This document shows, in pieces, positions 11,771 through 61,175 of a stretch of DNA of 64,000 nucleotides. This stretch comes from Pictodentalium vernedei (Eukaryota; Mollusca; Scaphopoda; Dentaliida; Dentaliidae). Position numbers and translations under genes: made by a program. Positions within the stretch are counted from its first letter, which is position 1. Each line of letters starts with the position of its first letter. The notes below the pieces were generated by a model. It saw only the letters and a list, made by a program, of their open reading frames with translations. It was not told the DNA's origin and ran no database searches. The stretch lies in the NCBI GenBank assembly GCA_031216915.1, contig CM062289.1, positions 390,936,674 to 391,000,673 of the forward strand, in the 5' to 3' direction.

Positions 11771-12169
11771 TGATCAAATGGAGTATATACGATAGCGGTA
11801 AAACCAAAGAATCGCGTACCTGTTTACTGCAGGTTTTGTTGTTGAAATTGATTGGAGAATAAAGTTAACAGATGATAAAAAGGGTTAAAAGTGATGATTT
11901 TTGTCAGTAGGTATCAGTGTTTTGGGTTAATTTTGTGTAAAACATGTCTTAGAATGATAAAAAACTCCAAAAAGTTGTAAAAAATGTTTTATCTTCTTAA
12001 AAAACGTGCGGTCCTCTATTCTTGGCCTTTACCATTAAAAGTCCAAGGGACTATTAATATTAGCGACCCGAGACGGAGTCTCTGGCCGCTAATAGTCCCT
12101 TGGACTTTTAATCATTCCTGTAGGGCCGTTAATGAACCATAATGCCGTACAAAATCATGTTATTACTAT

Positions 12170-13039
12170 TATTACCGCATGGACTGTTAATAAATATTCA
12201 AGGGCACTAGGTACATGTAGGTATTGCTTCACTGGATTTTCAAGAAGAGAAATAATTTACAACTGAACTCAACATAATTTAATGAACAAAAAACAATCGC
12301 TTTCATCACAGACACTGCATTGAAGTTTTTGGGCTAACTTAGGTCACTTCCCATAAAGTCCCTTACCCGGTATCGGATCGTTGCCGGTAACGGATCGACA
12401 CGAGACCTTTGGCCTGCGTGTAGCGAAACTGAGTCTTACCGCTCCTATTTACCACGTCCAATTTCAAGGTTAATGTATCGTACAAAACAAATTGGCCTAT
12501 CAAAATAAATGGCTGCTTCAACAGTGAGATATCAGTCTTTTTCTCTAATCGCTCATTGCAAAATGTACTAAAATGGCGGCTTGCAAAAATCGCTTGATCA
12601 GGTTTGTGGAGTTGCTTTGGACACATGCTTCATTGTCAAGTTGATTTCTCACCGTCACCAGTTAGTAAAGCGATCAACATTTACAGTCTGAGAGTATAAA
12701 AGTTGAACATTATTTGTGTTTCAATAAACATTGTTTTACATGTGGCTCCCCTTTGGTTCAGTAACGGATCGCCTATGTTCGGGTCAACGTTTGTCAACTT
12801 CAGCAGACAGAGCCATTGCGGTGGGGTACAAATCAAGTCGCCAATGGGTCAACTCGCCATCGTAGGGCCTGGCAAAGCTTCGATATTCGATTTGAAATCC
12901 TGCAGCGTATTTCATTCGAAATCCTCGGTATTATTCGCTTGACAATCGGATATCAGCAATCTCTCTTTTGTCATAGAAGCACGGTTCAAGCACCTGTTGT
13001 TTCCGATCTAAGCAAGTCGGCATATTCCGTCGTGCTGTC
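12170..13039. other. Non-coding stretch
   Basis: No recognised gene. The word TAACGGATCG occurs near 12390 and 12761. TTCGATATTCGATTTGAAAT near 12878 resembles sequence near 13529, so a decayed repeat is likely. Confidence 0.35.
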
Positions 13040-13177
13040 ATAATTTCATGTGAATTTAGTATTTGCCTTGTTACAATTTATGGAGAGTGCATAGACACTC
13101 TCCCATAAATTGTAACAAGGCCAAGACACATCAACAAATTTTAAGGACCAAAAGTAACTTAGCACTCTACCAGTTAA
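13040..13177. mobile_element. Palindromic TTAA MITE, family 1, 5'-truncated
   Basis: The central hairpin (TTGCCTTGTTACAATTTATG, mirrored by CATAAATTGTAACAAGGC) spans 13062-13122. The right end TAGCACTCTACCAGTTAA is intact at 13160-13177. The left arm is shortened. A family 2 element begins 6 bp later. Confidence 0.75.
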
Positions 13178-13182
13178 AAGTA

Positions 13183-13431
13183 TTAACCCTTTACCCAACG
13201 CAGACGATAGCAAAATTTATTATTTTAAATATCATTTTCTGAAATTTTTCAAAAAAATTCGACAAAACCATATCACGTGACCCCTCGTTGGAACAAGCTC
13301 GACGAGCTCGTTCCAACGAGGGGGTCACATGGTATGGTTTTGTTGAAATTTTTTGAAAACTAATATTTTTCAACTGCTGAATTTGCATATTACGCGGGCG
13401 GATATGGCCGATTCGTTGGGTAAAGGGTTAA
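13183..13431. mobile_element. Palindromic TTAA MITE, family 2 (CCCTTTACC ends)
   Basis: The ends TTAACCCTTTACCCAACG and CGTTGGGTAAAGGGTTAA are perfect inverted copies. The centre is the hairpin CTCGTTGGAACAAGCTCG meeting CGAGCTCGTTCCAACGAG. The arms carry the subfamily-a word ACCATATCACGTGACC. It is non-coding and nearly wholly self-complementary. Confidence 0.85.
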
Positions 13432-13695
13432 CTTGCTTAATATATGTTGTTTGGAAACTTAAAGAAAAAACATCATTCTAAATCAGTTTTATGTTTTGGA
13501 GACACCAAACAGTACCGAAGGTATTCCGTTCGATATTCGATTCAAAATCCATACCACTATTCGATTTGAGTATTATACACAGTTCTGCATTATCTTTTCA
13601 CTTGCGTTTCTGGGGCCCCCTAAGACTGGTTTTACCATGGTAATACCACAGTATTTTGGGATTACGATGGTTTACCATGGTACATTTTTATAAGG

Positions 13696-13916
13696 GAAAT
13701 GCTCTACCTAACACAGCTTTCAGGAAAATGATGAAATTTTAAAAGGAAATTATCCTCCCAAAAACATGGCTTGTGGTCTTTCATTGGGACGGGCTCGATG
13801 AGCCCATTCCAATAAGGGGTCACAATCGATGGTTAAAAAGAAACACTTGCATTCTGGGAAAAAAATGTAAAGTGGTTTTTGTTTATTACGCTGGTCTGTC
13901 TTTGTCGTAAAGGATT
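13696..13916. mobile_element. Palindromic TTAA MITE, family 2, degenerate
   Basis: The family core is recognisable (CATTGGGACGGGCTC, GAGCCCATTCCAATAAGG at 13779-13817), as is a right end GTAAAGGATTAA at about 13905-13916. The left end is poorly preserved. Just upstream (13629-13684) lies a small ACCATGGT-rich repeat. Confidence 0.5.
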
Positions 13917-15160
13917 AAGCAAACTAAACATGGTTAGGCAAAAATACTTTGCTGAACCCCTTTCTGGGGTTAAGCAAAGTTTCAATTTTTACAACCCTGA
14001 TATGTCCCCTCCCCCAGTTTCTAGCGGCATGCTACGGCCCTGGTGCTGCTGTATTTCTTGTTCTTGATTTATTATTTTTACAATTGTTAGCAGCCATTCA
14101 GGAAAATGGTTTCAATGTTTTGCAAATGATTTATTTTATAATAAACATGTTGGTATGGAAATATAAATTTGTTATTATTCAGACAAAATGCTGTCACAGA
14201 ACGAAAGGGATTTGTATTTTTTTTTAAATATTGCATACCCTCCCCTCACACACAAACATAGAGAGGAGAGAGAGGAGTGGAGAAACGAAATGCAAAATAT
14301 ATATATTGGCTGTGTAGTGTAGCAACCCAGTGTAGTTATTAGCGTTTATGGTCCGGGTGGGGAGGGGGTGCAAGTGGGGTGGGATGGCCTCCCCTTGGTA
14401 AGTTTCTCTTATGTTGTGGAGGTACGATCCACTACTGGCCAGTGCGATCCATTACTGAGCCAACAACATCATGTTTCAAATTTAGGGATAACTTCACACA
14501 CAGAGTTTCCTGGGTTATCATGTTTTGCTTCAATAAACTTGAGGTCTCAGGCATCCCACATAAAGTATATAATCGGCGGAGTTTAAATGCACCTTGTTGG
14601 ATAAAGCGTATTTACATGCTAGCGATCCGATATCGAGTAAGTGACTGTAGTCACATGGCTGATCAGCTGACAATTGTCTTGTTCACATCGAAATTAGGCG
14701 AGACATAAGCCAAGTTCAGGTAAAATTGACAAACAACTAACAATATATTATTTACACTGTATGTTACTTACCTGACGATGATCATCGGATGATTATACTC
14801 TCAAATGAAATGCTCTTTTCTCACGAAATAACCGTGAGCTCAAGGAAACGACTGAGAAACGATCAATTTAAACACGACCGTGTTCAAAATATATCGATAT
14901 TTCTCGAAAGTGAAGGAGAGTTACCTCGGCAGTTTGATGCTCCGAAATGCTGAATGAACATTGACGTCACTGGGCCAATAATGAAAATCAATTTTATTAT
15001 TGGCCCGCCAGTCCGGTGACGTCATCGGGAAAAGGACGAATACACAAAATGAACGCCCTCATTTTTAGTGATAATAGCTTAAAGATTGGCCCTATAAAGT
15101 GGTAATAATAGAAAGTGAAAGCCGATGGTGTAAAGTAATGTTTCGGAGAATCTTCAACTG
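13917..15160. other. Non-coding stretch with a CRE/CCAAT palindrome
   Basis: No coding similarity is visible. At 14960-15022 TTGACGTCACTGGGCCAATAA is mirrored by TTATTGGCCCGCCAGTCCGG and TGACGTCATCGG. That places paired CCAAT boxes and CRE-like TGACGTCA sites around an A+T-rich centre. It could be a bidirectional promoter or simply the arms of a decayed foldback element; no exon can be tied to it. Confidence 0.35.
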
Positions 15161-15164
15161 AAAT

Positions 15165-15260
15165 ATCAAGATGGTGTGGATGGTCGTAGTGAGGGAGCTA
15201 GTGGAGAACTGCTCCTTGGAGATCTCGGACCTAGATGTTGGGGCAAACCAGGGTAAACAA
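15165..15260 (+). mobile_element. LINE fragment, same family as 1-1790
   Basis: GTGGATG, then GAGAACTGCTC and TGGAGATCTCGGAC, matches the minus-strand copy at 1085-1165 almost base for base, up to AACCAGGGTAAA. In the LINE reading frame it gives a WM..V.EL..ELL.GDLG pattern. It is probably the upstream part of the LINE whose 3' end lies at 17880-18420. Confidence 0.65.
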
Positions 15261-15486
15261 GAAAATTATAGTAATACTATGCAAAAAAGGCGATGGCAAA
15301 AATGGCAGTGATTCTCCATTTCGCCGTACAGATACAAATATGGTTTCGTGTATATTTCAGTGGTATGAAAATGAGTTTATTTCATGTCATTAAACGCATT
15401 ATTATCTAATTATTACCAAGTACTTGTGGGACACAGCAGTGTGGGTATGAAAATATGAACACGAATGAAATTCCTTTTGGTAAGGT

Positions 15487-16110
15487 TTAAGGGGCTATAT
15501 AAGTAATGGAATTTTGTTCATTTTGAAATTCTCACCTCTGATATTCCTTCAATTCAGATTAAATATACACAAATTATACATCAAAATGAAGGTTGGGATG
15601 TATAGAACACGAAACACATATGTAATCAACTCATAGAGTTGACAGCAGGCACCACTGGTTCCTGGAAGTCTGCTATCGTATTCGTACCAGAACTGATAAT
15701 AAAATAATATTTCGCAAGAACAACTCGTGGCTGAATGTGATTCAGATATTCAATAACAAAGCTAGGCATTCAAAACACTTTCGAGGGCAGCGACAGGGCT
15801 GCATTTTGGAAAAGGACAACACTGTCTACATTTTTTTATTGAAGATGGTTTCCATGTTCGACAGACATGCGCAAATCACTCGATACCACAAATTTCCATC
15901 GAAAAACAAAATCGTAATTCTAAGAAATTTCAACAGGTACCGGAAATCGAAACTAAATTCATATGTAAACAAAAGCAAAGGTTTTGGAATTTACCCCCAT
16001 GCAGCTCTGTCACTGTGTTTTGAAGAATTTTGATATCCTAGCTTTGTTCTTGGATATATCAAGCACATTTGGCCACAAGTTGTTTTTGTGAAATATATAT
16101 TATTTGGTTT
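15487..16110. mobile_element. Foldback TTAA MITE, second copy of the 5020-5985 family
   Basis: TTAAGGGGCTATATAAGTAA opens the left arm at 15487. The arm then follows the 5020-5300 sequence closely. The centre is in the opposite orientation to the first copy, and the right arm (from CTAGCTTTGTTCTTGGATAT near 16031) stops early, so the outer right end is missing. Confidence 0.75.
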
Positions 16111-16389
16111 CTATGTAGCTCATGGTACTATATATAAAATTTAGTAGAAATCGAGTAAATATTTAGTTCATTGCAATGGAAATGGGGGTGGAGATAAATT
16201 GCCTGTTAGTTTTTTTTTTTTTGGTCCACTCGCAGTCCTAACTTAGAAATAGCACAAAAATCCACCATTAATTAAGCTTACATGTAAGGGGCAGACGATT
16301 GCTACGGATCTACGTGATTTGATTATCGAGAGGTTTGTCCAGTCTCGGAATAAGTTGTGTGCATAAATAAAAAAAAATCATTTCAATTA

Positions 16390-17595
16390 AACCGTGGGTA
16401 GACCCAGTGGCCCAATGGGTTGTTCTTCCAATGAATTATGGGCTCAGATACCAAATTTCGTTAAAATAGGCCCAGTAGTTTGCCCCTTGCTAGGGTGTCG
16501 CACCGGTTGGTATGGGTGTGACGTGACGCGGTCAATGTCCCAATAGATCAAATTCCCGAGGCATTATGGTTTCATGCACCAGGTATGGATGAAATCGGCC
16601 CAGTAGTTTGCCACTTGCTATGACATCGGGTTGATTGCTATGGGAGTTATGTAACATGGTCATTAACCCAACAGGTTGAATTCGTAATGTATTGTGGTTC
16701 CACATAACAGATTTGTATAAAATCGGCGCAGTAGTCTGCCCATTGCTTGGGAGTCGCTTTGGTTACTATGTATGTTACATGACATGATAAATGGCCCAAT
16801 GGGTTGATCTCTCAATATATTATGGGCTCAGATACCAGATTTGGTTAAAACAGGCCCAGTAATTTTCCCGTTGCTAGGGAGTCTCGCCGGTTGCTATGGG
16901 TGTTACGTGACATGCTCAGCTGTCCAATAGATCAAATTCCCAAGGCAATGTGGTTTCATACACCAAGTTTGGTTGAAATTGGCCTTGTAGTTTGCCTGTT
17001 GCTATGGAAGTTATGAAACATGATCAATCACCCGAATCCCGATAGGTCGATTTCGTAATGCATTGTGGGTCCACATACCAAATTCAGTCAAACTCGGCCC
17101 AGTACTTTCTCTGTTGCTGGGGAGTCGCTTTGGTTACTATGGATGTCAGGTGACATGATAATTGACCCCATGGGCCGATCTCCCAATGCATTATTGGCTC
17201 AGATACCAAACTTGGTTAAAATAGGCACAGTAGTTTGCCCGTTGCTGGAGACCTGGTTGCTATGGGTGTTATGTGACATGGTCACTGTCCCAATAGATCG
17301 AATTCCCGATGCATTATGGTTTCATACACCATGTTTGGTTGAAATCGACCCAGTAGTTTGCCCGTTGCTGTGGAGTTGCATTGGTTGCTATTGGAATTAT
17401 GTAACTTGGTCAGTGACCCAATAGGTCATATTCGTAATGCACCGTGGGTCCACATACCAAATTCGGTTAAAATCGGCACAGTAGTATGTCCGTTGCTAGG
17501 GAGTTCTGTGTTGCTATGGAAGTTAAGTGGAATGGTCAGTGGCTCGATAGGTCGGATTCTAACTATACTTTGGGTCAATCAGGAGAATAATTCCA
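16390..17595. repeat. Satellite with trimeric higher-order repeat
   Basis: Nine degenerate ~125-bp monomers share the core CCCAGTAGTTTGCC + CGTTGCTA, at about 16483, 16600, 16727, 16855, 16985, 17098, 17228, 17349 and 17478. Three monomer types alternate in order: A has GGGCTCAGATACCAAA, B has CAATAGATC then GGTTTCATACACC, C has TTCGTAATGCA then CCACATACCAAAT. This gives a ~375-bp trimer present three times. Open frames across it are accidental. Confidence 0.8.
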
Positions 17596-17879
17596 ATTTG
17601 TTGGGTGTGGGATGTTAACTCTCGTTTTATTTTTTCCACAGCCACTATACACCCCATGCTGTTATTAATAAATCGAAATCATAGTTTCCAAGAAATCGTT
17701 TAAAAGATACGATTCTGACCAGAGCTTCTTTGAATAATCCTTGATTTGAATGTGAAGTCTCAACGAATCACATCTCGCGAAAAACATCCGATGAAAAAAA
17801 AAAGTGAAAACAATATAAAAAACGATTTCACTCGACGTCGGCTATCGCCGCTGTCTCGCTCGGGAGCCTTTGGCTCCAT
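17596..17879. other. Non-coding stretch between satellite and LINE 3' end
   Basis: Unique sequence with no gene. CTCGACGTCGGCTATCGCCG near 17831 is the only G+C-rich patch. Confidence 0.35.
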
Positions 17880-18420
17880 CTCCCTTTAAAAAATCGTCAG
17901 AGAAAGGGTCACGGAGGATTGTAACCGCAATTGGCGAGAGGGGGTCAAATCAAAGAGGTCTTTGGGTGTCCTGCATGATAAAGAGAAGCCTGGTTTTTGA
18001 AGAGTACCTTGATGGCACCTTTGGAGGTCACTGTTGTTCCAGCTGAGGTTGCGGTCCCTGGAGCTGAGGGGAAAAATTCGTGAAAACAGTGAAAAGGAGT
18101 GCCAGATGTGTAATTTGGGCACGGTGGAGACCCTGGAACACTTTCTTCTAGAATGCCCAAAATACCAGTCTAACAGAATAAGATATAAGTATAATGGGAG
18201 AATGAAGGACATGTGGTTAGTGGGAGACTCAATGGAGAGGGTAATATGCTAATCGAAGAGATTGGAAAGAATGGGGCAAGGGATGTCATCAAGCAGTTCG
18301 TCTCCGAGTGTTGGGAGGAGAGAAGAAGCGTGGGAATAGGGAGGCAGTTGGGACTACAGGGGTAACTAAGAACTGCGACAAATCAACGGCCGGCCAAAGT
18401 GTTGTTATTATTATTATTAT
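17880..18420 (+). mobile_element. LINE 3' end with zinc knuckle and (TTA)n tail
   Basis: The frame gives KIVRERVTEDCNRNWREGVK, then the C-terminal zinc knuckle ECQMCNLGTVETLEHFLLEC (about 18097-18156), then IRYKYNGRMKDMW. It ends in a TTATTATTATTA tail near 18405-18420, the usual 3' signature of several LINE clades. At least two frame changes break it. Its homologue is the minus-strand LINE at 1-440. It is likely the 3' part of the insertion that starts near 15165. Confidence 0.75.
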
Positions 18421-19160
18421 ATTGTCCTTAGGCATAGGTACATGATGTGGGATTGGATTGGAACTATGTTATAAGATGGGTGTATGTAAATTCGTTCCCA
18501 AAACCATATCACGACCCTGCATTAGTAAAGCACTCTTTCACATTCAAAGGGTTAATGCCAATTTAATGTATTGAAAAGTAGTTTTGAAAAATAATCCTGT
18601 AGGGCTGTCATGATTAATCAATTGTCAATCGGTCATGGCAAAATCAATTTTCGTTGTTGAATAATCGGTAAATTTTACTCCATTTTAGACATTTAATAAT
18701 TAAAAGAAAATTTGATGAAAAAACTGTTGTTTCTATAGGTAAAAGGTTAAGATTGTTGACGTTAAACTTCAAGAAGCAGTTAGAAGCATTTGTTTTGGGG
18801 TACATTCAAAGCTTTGATGTTCTAAATGTTTGAATCATGACGTCAGTGTAATAATCAAGACCATTTGCCAACTTGTGAAGTTGCGACAGTGTGTCTGTGA
18901 TGTTCTTCCTTCATAAGATAGAACACTCACATTTAAAATACTGATAAGGTTCTTTCACTTGTGTAACTAAAATATCTAAACTCAATCATTTAAACAGAGA
19001 CATAACTCCTACCCCTACCCCTCCCCCAACACAAACACACACACAGAGTAACACTTGTTTCTATGTTCGACTGGATTTGATCTGCAGTGCAAATGGTGAC
19101 CATATATATCTATCAATCTCGTAGTGTATCCGCCCCATTTGTATGATGTCAGAACATGCA
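18421..19160. other. Non-coding stretch
   Basis: No recognised gene. A short CA-rich tract lies near 19028-19045. I see nothing else. Confidence 0.35.
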
Positions 19161-19164
19161 CCTA

Positions 19165-19320
19165 CCAGGGCTGGGGTGAGTACTAGACTTAGTACTCAAG
19201 TACGAGTCTGAGTACTCTGAAAATGTGTGAGTAAAGTACGAGTACAAGTACTGGAAGAAATGTTTGAGTACAAGTACTGAGTACTTTGAAAGTACTCTAG
19301 TACAAGTACATATCCTTACA
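19165..19320. mobile_element. Possible hAT element end with GAGTAC repeats
   Basis: GGGGTGAGTACTAG is followed by many interspersed copies of AGTACTCAAGTAC / GTACGAGT-type words. This subterminal pattern is seen in hAT elements. No matching right end was found within 2 kb, so the element is truncated or this is a simple repeat. Confidence 0.35.
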
Positions 19321-21040
19321 CGTAAAATAGCATAATAGTAAACATAGCGACCTTTGGAGTTACAAAACTTCTTTGAGTTTGTTTTCTCCTTGACCAACGG
19401 TATTTCCCAGTATATATTATCTGTGAGGCATTGGTTGTCACAGAGGAAACCAGCTGAGAGTTCAGGCTTTTTTCTGGTATTGCGTACTGGACAGTGTTTT
19501 CAGTATGTTTAAAATACATTTTTATTTCCTTCACCCAGAACATTGTTACTTTTTAGCCTTTTGTGATTGTTTTACACTATGTTTTACAAGCCACCAATGA
19601 CACACTTAATAGGTTGATCACCTGGGTTAATACATAAAATGTGCAATGTGAACTATGCCACAAACGATGCCTGGAGTCCAGCATGCAATCACATTTTTTG
19701 CAAACGAAATGAGGATCGTCTTTGTTGTTTACTTGAGGTTGGTCAACTGACTTGAACTTCATTTTTATCAACTTCAAAGAGAGAGGGATAGCCCTAATCA
19801 CAGGCCTTGATTTGTTCGCAGAAAATTGATTGGCAACTTTTCTGGCTGCTGGTTGCAAAGCAACAATTGCTTTGAAGGAGGGGGGGGGGGGGGGATTGAA
19901 AGTGGTTGTTGTTTTGCAACGAGCAGCCAGAACCAGGAATACAGAAATTTTGCTAACCAAGATTTTTGAAATGGTGGCTTTTGGGTGAGTATCCTCTTGG
20001 TTTTTTGAATGGTGAAAATTAAGTTTGTTTAACAGCGTGTTTAAAAGATCCAAATTCTGTCTCACTAATGGTAACTGTTAATTGAATGGCCTTGAGAGTA
20101 ATAAACAGTACACGATTTACCTTATCAGACCATGCTGGTACAAATCTTTGACGTTTCTGAAATGTGACAATGTGACTGTCACTTATACACTGACTGAAAC
20201 AACTCGGTACAAGTTTCAAAGAGGTGTTAGGTATTAGTCTGTTTGCACAACAGTTTCCTAACTATTTTCCAGTAAAATTGTACTTGCCGTTTCTCAAGGA
20301 GACACATGTTTACTTCGCAAAAATATGTAAATACGTTTGGCTGACATTCCTTTTCGAAGTCAGGAGTTCCATGCACACTGATCAGAAGCGATGTTTGCTC
20401 TACACACTAGTAAGCTGCATATGGTATTTGATGATAAAAATAGTAAGCAATTTGCCTACTCATTAAACATCATACAGAACATGTAGAATGGATTGTTACT
20501 AAATCACCTGTGGGTTGGTGTCTCCACTCAGCCAAAAATTTCTTGTCTGGGAAGAAGCATTAGAATGAGGAGCAAAGTTTCAGCCAAGGGACCTCCGGTA
20601 GAACCCCTCGGAGGTCCCTTGACTAAAACTGTGCTTGTCCTTTTCATGCAGTACCAAATGAACCGACTGTTATTGTCTGGTGGAAACTTCACTCCATGAG
20701 TGTTTTGTTGATAATTCACTCTCCATGTTCTGTACCATCCAAATCGGCGATTGTTCGAATACTTTTTGCATTCGTAGATTTTATCCCAGATAAAAAAAAA
20801 TGCTGATAAGTTCCAACTATTGCATCAAAGCTCACAATTTTTGCTTCTCATATTGTGACGTAAAACCGAACAAATTTAGGCTTGTCTCAGACAATTGAAA
20901 TTTTCTGTGTGCACTTGTAGTAACAGTACTGTACTATATGTACAATAGCAATATCAGAAATGGTGAAATTTTAAAGTCTAACTGGACAATGCATTCTAGT
21001 CATCAACTTGACAAGACATTTAATGGGTCTAACCTTATAT
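19321..21040. other. Non-coding stretch with a repeat shared with the hAT MITE
   Basis: No supported gene; a 162-codon frame at 19577-20065 (minus) resembles nothing known to me. At 20583-20617 AAGGGACCTCCG is mirrored by CGGAGGTCCCTT. The surrounding 20573-20720 resembles the interior of the hAT MITE (21475-21665), sharing GATAATTCACTCTC and GAGGTCC-type blocks. A poly-G tract of about 14 nt lies near 19880. Confidence 0.4.
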
Positions 21041-21800
21041 TTAACTGGTAGAGTGCTAAATTATTTTTTGTCCTTAAAATTTCTATGTGCCTCTTTGCCT
21101 TGTTTCAATTTATGGGAGAGTGCCAGTAGGCACTCTCCCATAAATTGTAACAAGGCAAATCTTAACAGATAAAATAATATCACTTCAAAGATAATATGAA
21201 GCACATCCACAGAATATGAAGCCTTTAAATTGTGGTACCGGCACTAGGGCTGTAACGATTCATCGCAGTTTCAATGCATCGCGATACATTTGTTCACGAT
21301 ATGCGTATCGTATCGTTTCATGTGTATCGCGATACAAAACGATACACTTCCAGGTCGGCATGAAGTAGTAAGAAGTTGCATTTTCAGGCCCAACAAGTCT
21401 ACTTGTGCTTTTCCAACTTATAATTTCACTTGTTCAATTGTATTTAAGTAAAATATCAACTCTGTAAATTATAAGCATAGTTTGAGGCAACAGACCTCTC
21501 ACCTCCGAGTTGAACCCAGACTCTCAGAGGTCCATTGGCTGAAACTCATTTGTCTTTCTCAAGCACTAAAAAAGAAATTAGATGTTACTGGTCAAATGAA
21601 AGTTGGACTCGGCAGTTTGTGGGCCTTTTATTACTGATAATTCACTCTCTATGTACTGCGTGTAACGTATCGTGAAACAATTGTATCGTGAAAAAAAAAT
21701 TGTGATACATATCGTATCGTGAGTGATACGTATCGTTGCAGCCCTAACCGGCACTTCAGAATAAAGCCCAAATATGGGCTTCCAGCACTTTACCAGTTAA
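21041..21800. mobile_element. Palindromic TTAA MITE, family 1, split by a hAT insertion
   Basis: TTAACTGGTAGAGTGCTAAA opens at 21041 and GCACTTTACCAGTTAA closes at 21800. The hairpin TTGCCTTGTTTCAATTTATG with its mirror lies at 21096-21157. Without the nested hAT MITE (21245-21746) and one target copy, it is about 250 bp, the usual family length. Confidence 0.85.
21245..21746. mobile_element. hAT MITE with perfect 8-bp target duplication
   Basis: The inverted ends TAGGGCTGTAACGATTC and CGTATCGTTGCAGCCCTA are flanked on both sides by ACCGGCAC (21237-21244 and 21747-21754). An 8-bp duplication is the hAT hallmark. The 502-bp interior is non-coding and has CGATACA-type subterminal repeats at both ends. 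It interrupts a palindromic MITE and is therefore younger than it. Confidence 0.92.
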
Positions 21801-22061
21801 TCCTTTATCTAAAGTATCAACTGAACAAAACCAGACAGTGTTATTCACAAAAAATCAATATTTGAATTTTATTAATTGTCCATTTTTGCAACAAAAAATG
21901 TAGCTTTCATGTATCATCCCTCATTTGAACAAGCTCATTGTTCTTTTTCCAATGATGGTCTATAAGCTGCATGTACATGTATGTCAAAAATAAAACATTT
22001 TAGTTGTTTAAGCATTTTTTTTACAAGTGTCATCACCAGTTTGTGTAAGGTAAAGGGTTAA
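21797..22061. mobile_element. Palindromic TTAA MITE, family 2, degenerate, shares TTAA with its neighbour
   Basis: It starts at the TTAA that closes the preceding family 1 element (21797-21800), continues TCCTTTATCTAAAG, and ends in GGTAAAGGGTTAA at 22061. The centre CATTTGAACAAGCTCATTG and TTCCAATGATGG is a decayed family 2 core. Confidence 0.65.
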
Positions 22062-22123
22062 CTTAAATTATTGGTTTAGATGATGATCTTGACTTGAGAG
22101 ATAAGTATTTTTTTGTATTGCAG

Positions 22124-60844
<38,721 letters not shown>

Positions 60845-61175
60845 AGATCTCAGAAAGAAATAGTGATAGAAAGAATATTTATGCTATTGTACAGTTGTGA
60901 TTGTTCAGGGATGAAGTACAAATGGAATACAGATTTGTATAAATGTGTTCTCAGATATCCCTTTCAGCCTGTCTCAGTGGCTGCTGTATAAATTACATGC
61001 AGCAACTTGTGGGCATTCTGTTCATATTAGCTTTCTCCATTTGTGAAGCTCCTGACCTTTTGAACATTGTACCAGTTTTCAGGAGATGGTATGGTGCTGG
61101 GATCACAAAAGTGGTCTGTTTGTTAATAAATTGAAACCTGGTCTAACACTTCTGGTTTGACACTAAGGAAATAAA
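60845..61175 (+). promoter_or_regulatory. SKP1: SKP1 3' UTR with candidate polyadenylation signals
   Basis: AATAAA hexamers follow the stop at 61125-61130 and 61170-61175. Either could end the main transcript; longer 3' UTRs are possible. No coding frame of interest lies here. The second signal is inside a direct repeat that recurs at 61736-61913. Confidence 0.5.

Larger units (their letters stand above)
4625..12168. repeat. Compound element bounded by outer inverted repeats
   Basis: The left edge (about 4625-4664) carries ATAACATGATTTTGTAGGG, then GGTTCATTAACGGCC. The right edge (about 12122-12168) carries the same words in reverse complement. A second matched pair lies just inside: TAAAGGCCAAGAATAGAGGG near 4769 against CCTCTATTCTTGGCCTTTA near 12004. 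The arms also share GAGTCCAAGGGACTATTA, itself part of a local palindrome at 12040-12110. Inside sit further inverted-repeat pairs, a foldback MITE and a pogo-like transposon, which suggests serial insertion. The superfamily of the outermost element is unknown and no transposase can be assigned to it. Confidence 0.6.

Noticed and set aside
15171-15257. Exon-like frame with good start context and a donor-like CAGGGTAAAC
   Set aside because: The same bases occur in the minus-strand LINE at 1085-1165, so it is a LINE fragment and not a SKP1 first exon.
17065-17618. 119- and 86-codon frames
   Set aside because: They lie wholly in the trimeric satellite and repeat with its period.
19577-20065. 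162-codon minus-strand frame with a Cys pair near the C-terminus
   Set aside because: It contains a poly-Pro run from a G tract and resembles no family; neighbouring sequence is repeat-derived.
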